From positions 1-9,867 of the forward strand of contig CAMPAF010000092.1 of NCBI GenBank assembly GCA_946631535.1: a DNA stretch of 9,867 nucleotides, in the 5' to 3' direction. This DNA comes from an uncultured Verrucomicrobiota bacterium (GTDB lineage: Bacteria; Verrucomicrobiota; Kiritimatiellia; RFP12; UBA1067). The position numbers and the translations under genes were made by a program. The notes beneath the pieces are model-generated. The model worked only from the letters and a program-made list of their open reading frames with translations. It did not search any database and was not told where the DNA came from. Positions 1 through 4,599 of this stretch are shown in pieces. Each line of letters starts with the position of its first letter. The stretch's first letter is position 1.

Positions 1-1062
1 CCGCGCCGTGAACGCGCACGGCTTCTCCGCCATCACCGTCACCGTGTGCAGCACGGAATCGCCGCCGCCGAGCGGACAGAGCCGCCCAGCCTTCTCGGGG
101 TTGACGATCTTCACGCCGGACGGCAACCCGCTCACGCGGCACGTCACGCCCGTCGCGGACATGGTGCCGACGTTGAACACGCCCACCTCGATGTCCACGC
201 CGCGTCCCGCGCGGTCAAGCTCCAGCGGCATCTTCGTGTGGGAAAGAATCAGCTCGGCGGGAAGCGCGGGACGTTTCGTGCAGAACTCAAGATCCTTGAT
301 CGGCACCTCGGCGCCGGTCTTCGCGTTGATCACGCGGAACAGGAGGAGGTCGCCGCGCCACTTGTCGCGCTGGTTCGCGTAGGGGTAGTTCGCGTTCCAG
401 CCCACGCAGCTCTTCGCGTCGAAGAAGTAGCGACGCTCCTTGCCGTCGCCGATCAGGTGCAGGTGCTCGCGCACCTTCACGTACTCGCCCTTGTCGGCGA
501 TCCACTCGATGTTCGCCCACACGGTGCGGTCCTGCGGCGGCACCGTGAACGCCGCGCCGACGCCGGGCACGGCCGTGCCGATCGGCTCCATCTTCTCGTT
601 GGAGGAGACGACGGCGACAGAGGAAAAAGTCGTCTTCACCGCGGGGTCGGCCGGCATGTCGATACGTATCGAGACCACCTTGGGCTGCCCGCCCCAGAAC
701 GGACGGATGCGGTACTCGTGCCATTCGCCGTCACCGATCCATTGGAACGGCTGCGCAAGCGCCTGCGGCGCAGCCCTGTCGCCGGGACGGCTGTAGAAGA
801 GCTCGCCGAGTCCGCCCACAGTCGTCTTCGCGCGGAACACGACCTCGTGGAGATTGCTCGGCTTATCAAGGTCGAAGCGAGGCGTCACGATGAACGGGTC
901 ACGTCCACGCGAATCGGCCGTCAGCCCTTCCGGCCCGTACGACAGCGCGCACTGGTTGTGTCCCCACCCGTTCCGAAGCGCCTCGCCGGACCACGTCGGC
1001 AGTCCATCCGCGCCGTGAACGCACATCACGGCCACGACGGCAAAGACTCCGCGAAGTTTCAT
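1..1062 (-). CDS. Secreted multidomain beta-sandwich protein, 3' end outside the window
   Basis: An open frame of 354 codons runs from an ATG at 1062-1060 to the left edge without a stop, so the protein is C-terminally incomplete. Residues 1-20 look like a signal peptide: Lys and Arg at 2-4, then a hydrophobic core with a GADG end. Residues about 40-140 resemble the concanavalin/carbohydrate-binding-like beta-sandwich domains of secreted PVC-group proteins (GELFYSRPG at 86-94, DGEWHEYRIRPFW at 111-123, IRIDMP at 132-137). Residues about 270-345 look like an NPCBM-associated/CARDB-type Ig-like domain (VEVGVFNVGT-like stretch near 290-300, then GLPSGVKIV at 312-320). A catalytic domain may follow outside the window; none is visible here, so I assign no reaction. 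A GGAGG lies 10 nt before the start, directly behind a strong -10 box. The gene has its own promoter and is probably not part of the upstream operon. The domain calls rest on pattern memory and are moderate to weak; the reading frame itself is secure from codon use and signal peptide. Confidence 0.8.
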   Translation of the reverse strand, partial: MKLRGVFAVVAVMCVHGADGLPTWSGEALRNGWGHNQCALSYGPEGLTADSRGRDPFIVTPRFDLDKPSNLHEVVFRAKTTVGGLGELFYSRPGDRAAPQALAQPFQWIGDGEWHEYRIRPFWGGQPKVVSIRIDMPADPAVKTTFSSVAVVSSNEKMEPIGTAVPGVGAAFTVPPQDRTVWANIEWIADKGEYVKVREHLHLIGDGKERRYFFDAKSCVGWNANYPYANQRDKWRGDLLLFRVINAKTGAEVPIKDLEFCTKRPALPAELILSHTKMPLELDRAGRGVDIEVGVFNVGTMSATGVTCRVSGLPSGVKIVNPEKAGRLCPLGGGDSVLHTVTVMAEKPCAFTAR

Positions 1063-1080
1063 GACTTCTCAACCTCCACG

Positions 1081-1109
1081 ATTATAGCAAATACTTCCAC
1101 CGCTCGATG
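1081..1109 (-). promoter_or_regulatory. Promoter of the left-edge secreted protein gene
   Basis: On the minus strand positions 1089-1081 read TGCTATAAT, a perfect extended -10 (TGnTATAAT). At 17-bp spacing the -35 position (1109-1104) reads CATCGA, a poor match, as is common with an extended -10. The predicted start point is near 1074, which leaves a leader of only about 12 nt and places the GGAGG (1077-1073) at or across the transcript's 5' end. The real start point may therefore be a few bases earlier. Confidence 0.65.
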
Positions 1110-1112
1110 GCA
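1091..1112 (-). repeat. Inverted repeat arm A, left of the DUF4234/DUF2752 pair
   Basis: The minus strand from 1112 to 1091 reads TGCCATC-GAG-CGGTGGAAGTAT. The plus strand at 1964-1986 reads TGCCATC-AGAA-CGGTGGAAGTAT. Nineteen bases are identical in two blocks (7 and 12) with a 3- or 4-nt spacer, in opposite orientation and about 0.85 kb apart. Looser similarity continues outward on the TGCCATC side (GCGCCACT versus GCGTCATCC). The arm lies between the hairpin at 1114-1136 and the -10 box of the left-hand gene. I saw no third copy in the window. Confidence 0.75.
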
Positions 1113-1113
1113 A

Positions 1114-1136
1114 GTGGCGCATCCGCGCAACGCCAC
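1114..1136. other. Short hairpin upstream of the left-hand promoter
   Basis: GTGGCG (1114-1119) and CGCCAC (1131-1136) form a perfect 6-bp stem with an 11-nt loop, between the end of the DUF2752 gene and the promoter at 1081-1109. On the minus strand it is followed by TTGCC rather than a T run, so it is not a classical rho-independent terminator. It could be a weak terminator, an operator or chance. Confidence 0.3.
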
Positions 1137-1176
1137 AAAGAGGGAGATCGCGATAGATGGTATTGATGCGCACTTG

Positions 1177-1524
1177 CTACACTCCGAGAAGGTTGCGAGC
1201 GATTCCCCAGACGACGACTAAAGTCAAGACGGCCCATACGAAGGCCGGACTTTGCGTGCGTCTAGGGAATGCGATGCAATACGCAACAAGTAAAAAAAAA
1301 GCAGGCAATGCCATATTAAAGCGCAGCGCTTCCGCGAAGCGACCATGCAGAACGGCATGAAGAGCACGCGCCGTGCCGCAACCAGGACATTTCAATCCCG
1401 TCACGGCAAAGATGGGGCAACGCGGAAAAAACTGCGCCTCAAATGGATCAAGCAGAAAGAGCACAACGATTCCGAGCGCCAGAACAAGAACCGCGCCCGT
1501 CATCGCAAGATTCCTGCCTGTCAT
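1177..1524 (-). CDS. DUF2752 family small membrane protein
   Basis: A 115-residue protein with the DUF2752 signature: CPIFAVTGLKCPGCG at 36-50 followed by TARALHAVLHG at 51-61, i.e. the family's CP-x(5)-TG-x(2)-CPGCG-x(2)-RA pattern with C36, C46 and C49. Hydrophobic segments lie at about 7-25, 72-86 and 94-110, so it should sit in the inner membrane with the cysteine motif between segments one and two. The length is normal for the family. The function of DUF2752 is not known to me; members often lie beside DUF4234 or TM2-type small membrane proteins, as here. The ATG overlaps the TGA of the DUF4234 gene (ATGA at 1524-1521) and has no Shine-Dalgarno sequence of its own, so translation is probably coupled. 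A run of nine T in the coding strand (1300-1292) falls in the PAFFLL segment and is a possible slippage site. Confidence 0.88.
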   Translation of the reverse strand: MTGRNLAMTGAVLVLALGIVVLFLLDPFEAQFFPRCPIFAVTGLKCPGCGTARALHAVLHGRFAEALRFNMALPAFFLLVAYCIAFPRRTQSPAFVWAVLTLVVVWGIARNLLGV

Positions 1525-1889
1525 TCAGCTAGCTTGTTCAGTTCGGCCTGGAGCATAATCTCAGCAACCCAGGCGAGCCCGAAGATCGTGAGGACGAGAT
1601 AGAGCGTACCCGTGCTACCGCCGGGCATGCCACGCTTCACCTTCGCCTCATCGATGCGCGTTCCCATATTGTACATCCAGAACAGGCTGTAGATGCCGCA
1701 GGTCACGATCGTGAGCAGGATCACAACGACACCGCCTACCGCTTCGGGATGGCCCGAAACCTTGTTAGTGTCGTCATTGAGCGTACAGAACCAGTAGAGA
1801 CCGAAGAGACCGCACGTAACGATAGACAATACGATGTACAGTGCAATGTTCCGCTTCTGGATCGTGGTGGGTGTGGCAGGTGTGTCCAT
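1521..1889 (-). CDS. DUF4234 family small membrane protein
   Basis: A 122-residue protein starting MDTPATP and matching DUF4234: KRNIALYIVLSIVTCG (12-27) with a following YWF, then a second similar block, LLTIVTCGIYSLFW (58-71). The two blocks look like an internal duplication of the form IVTCG-(L/I)-(F/Y)-x-L-(Y/F)-W. A third hydrophobic segment lies at about 95-112. It is an inner-membrane protein of unknown function. The open frame extends upstream to an ATG at 1991, but that extension starts upstream of the promoter -10 box (1987-1982) and is not hydrophobic or conserved-looking, so I place the start at 1889. There an AGGA lies about 12 nt upstream. An in-frame ATG at 1961, inside the predicted transcript, is an alternative but has no well-placed ribosome binding site. 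The gene is cotranscribed with the DUF2752 gene, with a 4-bp overlap. Confidence 0.85.
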   Translation of the reverse strand: MDTPATPTTIQKRNIALYIVLSIVTCGLFGLYWFCTLNDDTNKVSGHPEAVGGVVVILLTIVTCGIYSLFWMYNMGTRIDEAKVKRGMPGGSTGTLYLVLTIFGLAWVAEIMLQAELNKLAE

Positions 1890-1893
1890 CTTG

Positions 1894-1905
1894 TTTTTTT
1901 TTCCT
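1894..1905 (-). promoter_or_regulatory. Ribosome binding site with an A9 tract
   Basis: The minus strand reads AGG (1905-1903), then nine A (1902-1894), then CAAG before the ATG at 1889. This is the only SD-like sequence near the DUF4234 gene and supports the start at 1889. The homopolymer sits between the SD core and the start codon, so slippage in the tract would change their spacing. Confidence 0.55.
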
Positions 1906-1963
1906 GTGTATGGGTTGTGTCTTTGGCAAGACTTACGCGTCGGCCACCCGGTCGGCGTCATCC

Positions 1964-1986
1964 TGCCATCAGAACGGTGGAAGTAT
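1964..1986 (+). repeat. Inverted repeat arm B, right of the DUF4234/DUF2752 pair
   Basis: The plus-strand sequence TGCCATC-AGAA-CGGTGGAAGTAT is the partner of arm A (1112-1091, minus strand). Its inner part overlaps the -10 box of the DUF4234 promoter, and the predicted transcript of that gene begins inside it. Arms A and B enclose exactly the two-gene cassette. Confidence 0.75.
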
Positions 1987-2010
1987 AGCACATCCCATGA
2001 GGGAGCTCAA
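1982..2010 (-). promoter_or_regulatory. Promoter of the DUF4234-DUF2752 pair
   Basis: The minus strand carries TTGAGC (2010-2005), a 17-bp spacer, and TATACT (1987-1982). The -10 is preceded by TGC, giving the extended form TGCTATACT. This is close to the sigma-70 consensus (4/6 and 5/6) at ideal spacing. The predicted start point is near 1975, giving a leader of about 86 nt to the ATG at 1889. The -35 lies 17 bp beyond the stop of the phosphatase gene, so read-through from the upstream operon may add to expression. Confidence 0.65.
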
Positions 2011-2026
2011 GAGCCGGCAAAAAGAG

Positions 2027-3259
2027 TCACTCGAGCATGATGCCGCGGATCGCATTGATGTCCTGATGCGAGAAGCCAAGCCACAGCACATATTTCCGGA
2101 TGCGTTCGGCAAGGGTCGCGCCTTCGAACTTGTCAAACGACTTCACGAACGCCGTGAACCATCCGAGATGCTTGGCGTCGTTCACGCCGCCGTGCCAGGC
2201 GGTGATCTGGTAATCTTTCCAGATCTCGTCGTCGTCGACACCGAGAATGCCCAACAGGACCGCCGCCACCGTGCCCGTGCGGTCCGCCCCGCCGATGCAG
2301 TGGAAGTCGATCGGATAGTTCGCGCGGTCGAGGAACACCCGCAGCACGCGCCGCATATCCTCCGCGCCGACCGTGTGGATCGCGGAGTAGCCGTGGAGCT
2401 CGTCCTCCAGCGTCACGAACTTGACGTCCGGACCGAGCGGCGAACCCGTCATGCCGAACCGCTCGTGCGCGCTGCGCAGGTCGATGTCGGTCTTGATCCC
2501 AAGCTTCTTGCACATGTATTCGCGCCACTCATCCGTCAGGCGGGCCGTGCCCGGCTCGGAGGGACGGGGCTTCTTCAGGCGCAGGTAGCGCTTGTCGAGC
2601 ACCTTCCCCGCCTTGAGCTTGGCCGAATACTTCGCCCCGAGGGGCCCCATCCCGGCCAGCTTCCCGTCCGCCTCAAGCAGCTTGATCTCGTCATACGTGT
2701 AGTAGATGCCCTTGGCGTTGTTGTTGAGTCCGGAGGAACGGTATACAAGCCCCTGCCGCACACGTCGGCCACCCGCCACGCGCCCGCCCATGTCGCGCAT
2801 GTTCGGCACATCCGGCACGCGGATGAGGCGTGGTGCCACATCTTCCGTCGCGAAAGTGCCCTTTTCACACGCATCGCCCGCGCGCACGGTCCACTCGTAG
2901 GCTTGCCCGACCTCGAGATTCCACACGTCCACGCGGTTGGAAGCCACCGTTGCGCGGAACCAGGGTTCCGCGGCGCCGCGCTTCGCCACTGTCACCTCGA
3001 ACGGCCCCTTCCCCTCCCAGACGAGGCGCACGGGCCTCGGTTCGGAGCGGTAGGACCTGACCTCCCGTTCTTTCTTCGGCTGCGCGTCGTCGAAGAACGG
3101 CGCCCGCTCCTCGCGCGTCATGCGCATGAACGCCTTCTGCTTCTCGCTCAACAGCGGCACCATCGCGCCGTTCTCTGGCGACGTGAGCGTCAGCGCCTGC
3201 GCACCAGCCACTAGGGCGAAGGCTACAAGCGCGGTAAAACACGATAACAGACGTTTCAT
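2027..3259 (-). CDS. Secreted tyrosine-phosphatase-fold protein, copy 1
   Basis: A 410-residue protein with a signal peptide (about 1-22, MKRLLSC start, hydrophobic to about 20, AQA end). Residues about 25-140 form an Ig/fibronectin-like beta-sandwich, opening with SPENGAMVPLL and containing VRLVWEGKGPFEVTV (77-91). The catalytic part (about 145-410) matches the bacterial tyrosine/serine phosphatase family PF13350: NMRDMGG (153-159), TDIDLRS (257-263) and the P-loop HCIGGADRTG (320-329) with nucleophile C321 and R327 in a C-x5-R arrangement. The enzyme should hydrolyse phosphate monoesters through a phosphocysteine intermediate, outside the cytoplasm. Its substrate is unknown. A lysine-rich insertion (about 182-240) between NMRDMGG and TDIDLRS is absent from the neighbouring copy. 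GAGGTGG lies 4 nt before the ATG. It is the last gene of the CAZyme run, 76 bp after copy 2; the gap shows no promoter, only an 8-bp palindrome TTACGTAA at 3295-3302. Confidence 0.9.
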   Translation of the reverse strand: MKRLLSCFTALVAFALVAGAQALTLTSPENGAMVPLLSEKQKAFMRMTREERAPFFDDAQPKKEREVRSYRSEPRPVRLVWEGKGPFEVTVAKRGAAEPWFRATVASNRVDVWNLEVGQAYEWTVRAGDACEKGTFATEDVAPRLIRVPDVPNMRDMGGRVAGGRRVRQGLVYRSSGLNNNAKGIYYTYDEIKLLEADGKLAGMGPLGAKYSAKLKAGKVLDKRYLRLKKPRPSEPGTARLTDEWREYMCKKLGIKTDIDLRSAHERFGMTGSPLGPDVKFVTLEDELHGYSAIHTVGAEDMRRVLRVFLDRANYPIDFHCIGGADRTGTVAAVLLGILGVDDDEIWKDYQITAWHGGVNDAKHLGWFTAFVKSFDKFEGATLAERIRKYVLWLGFSHQDINAIRGIMLE

Positions 3260-3335
3260 TGTGCCACCTCAATCAAGCATGAACTGACGAGACTTTACGT
3301 AACGAAGGAGTTGGCAATCCGCTCACTTTCGAGGG

Positions 3336-4586
3336 CTATTCCAGCATGATTGAGCGGAAGGCCTTGATCTCTTCTTGCGTGACGCCGCAGTCGAGCAGGT
3401 AAAGCTCGATGCGCCGATTCCAGCTGTCGCCTTCTTTCCCGTACTTGGAGAACCCGTTGTTGAAGTGCGATTCCCGGCACCAGAATTTTGGATCGGGGTT
3501 GGCATCGGGGATCCGCGGGTAGAAGGTGGATTCCCAGTCCGTCTCGAGTTCGTGCCGGTCGACGCCGAGGACGCCGTTCAGCACGTAGGCGAGCGAGCCC
3601 GTGCGGTCCGCGCCGCCGATGCAGTGGAAGTAGATGGGATAGTTCTCTGGGCGGCAGAACACGCGGAAGTTCTCCGCCATGACCTTCTTGCCGTCCGAGG
3701 TGAAGATTCCCGCGTAGCACGCCGACGAACGCTGGATGAACGCAACGCCGGGGCCGAGCGGCGACTCCTTCATCTTGGCCGTCTCGCCGTCGCTGCGGAG
3801 ATCGAGGTCCGTGCGGATGCCGAGCGTGCCGGTGAGGTACTTCACGTCCTCGACCGTCAGTCGGTTCCTTCCCGGCTCGTCGCCCGTGAGGCTGTTGTCG
3901 TTGAGGCCCTGCCCCCGGTAGGCCATCCCCTGCTTCACGCGGCGCCCGTCCGCCGTGCGCCGACCGCCGAAGTCGCGGAAATTCGACACGCGCCCGTCGA
4001 TCTCGATCCAGCGCGGGGCGAGGTCCTCCGTGCGGAACGACGCGACGGCCGAACGGACAAGGCAACGGCCCTTCTTGTTCGCATGGCGCGGACTGCACTT
4101 GGGGCCGCACGGCTTGCGCCCCGAGACCCGCCAGTAGTAGTCGCGCGCAATCTCCAGGTTCGCTCGTGGAATCGTCCGCGACACCTCCGTCGCGGCGGCC
4201 GCCTGGCCGACTTCGCGTCCCGTCGCCGCGTCGGTCTTCAAGTCGGAGAAGTACCAGACCCGCGCATCCGACAGGTCGGGCGACTTCCCGATCTCGATCT
4301 TCCACGGCCCGACCTCGCCCTCCGTCGCGCGCCACTTCAGCTCAAGCGGCTTCGACTTGCGCCAGAACGGGTCGTGGCGAAGGACCTTGCCGGACGCCTT
4401 GTCCTTAGCAAAGAGCTTCAGCCGCTCGTCAAGCGTCGGCAGGGACATCGCCTTCTTCTGCGCATCCGGGACGAGCGCGACCATCTCGCCGCTACCGGGC
4501 GAAATGGGTTCAATCGCGGCGAAGCACGGCGTGGCCGCCGGAAGAAGCATCAACGAAACCGAAGAGAGAATCACTTTTGTTTTCAT
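3336..4586 (-). CDS. Secreted tyrosine-phosphatase-fold protein, copy 2
   Basis: A 416-residue paralogue of the following gene. It has a signal peptide (about 1-24), an N-terminal beta-sandwich domain opening SPGSGEMVALVPDAQK (29-44) and reaching about residue 187, and a PF13350-type phosphatase domain with SNFRDFGG (201-208), TDLDLRS (259-265) and P-loop HCIGGADRTG (321-330; nucleophile C322, R328). The P-loop is identical to that of copy 1 and both proteins end in the same IMLE, so they arose by duplication but have diverged widely elsewhere. This copy has a longer beta-sandwich with a basic, cysteine-bearing loop (C160, C164, C175) and lacks the lysine-rich insertion. The predicted activity is extracytoplasmic phosphate-monoester hydrolysis with an unknown substrate. 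The start lies 11 bp after the GH39-like gene, with the SD overlapping that gene's stop codon, so the two are almost certainly cotranscribed. Confidence 0.9.
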   Translation of the reverse strand: MKTKVILSSVSLMLLPAATPCFAAIEPISPGSGEMVALVPDAQKKAMSLPTLDERLKLFAKDKASGKVLRHDPFWRKSKPLELKWRATEGEVGPWKIEIGKSPDLSDARVWYFSDLKTDAATGREVGQAAAATEVSRTIPRANLEIARDYYWRVSGRKPCGPKCSPRHANKKGRCLVRSAVASFRTEDLAPRWIEIDGRVSNFRDFGGRRTADGRRVKQGMAYRGQGLNDNSLTGDEPGRNRLTVEDVKYLTGTLGIRTDLDLRSDGETAKMKESPLGPGVAFIQRSSACYAGIFTSDGKKVMAENFRVFCRPENYPIYFHCIGGADRTGSLAYVLNGVLGVDRHELETDWESTFYPRIPDANPDPKFWCRESHFNNGFSKYGKEGDSWNRRIELYLLDCGVTQEEIKAFRSIMLE

Positions 4587-4593
4587 GGCCGTA

Positions 4594-4599
4594 CCACCT
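4594..4599 (-). promoter_or_regulatory. Ribosome binding site overlapping the upstream stop codon
   Basis: The minus strand reads TAGGTGGTACGGCCATG from 4600. The AGGTGG uses the last two bases of the GH39-like gene's TAG and lies 7 nt before the ATG at 4586. This fixes the start of phosphatase copy 2 and suggests translational coupling with the GH39-like gene. Confidence 0.7.

Noticed and set aside
1087..1102. Sigma-54-like promoter in repeat arm A (GG and GC around AAGTATTT on the minus strand)
   Set aside because: The GG-to-GC spacing is 8 nt instead of the 10 nt required for a -24/-12 promoter; the extended sigma-70 -10 explains the site better.
1914..1932. Small hairpin GTCTT-TGGC-AAGAC in the DUF4234 leader as a riboswitch or attenuator
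   Set aside because: It is only a 5-bp stem at 1919-1932 with no recognisable aptamer, anti-structure or conserved motif nearby.
1890..1991. Upstream extension of the DUF4234 frame to an ATG at 1991
   Set aside because: That ATG lies upstream of the -10 box (1987-1982), so it would not be on the transcript from the visible promoter. The added residues are polar and unlike DUF4234 N-termini.
1992..2026. Possible terminator after phosphatase copy 1
   Set aside because: The GAGCTC and GCCGGC palindromes do not form a stem with a usable loop followed by a T run on the minus strand; the TTTTT there precedes them.
1841..3214. Long plus-strand open frame (457 codons) opposite phosphatase copy 1
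   Set aside because: It is the antisense of a clear PF13350 gene. High G/C at third codon positions removes stops on the opposite strand, and the translation is His/Arg/Val-rich without domain features.
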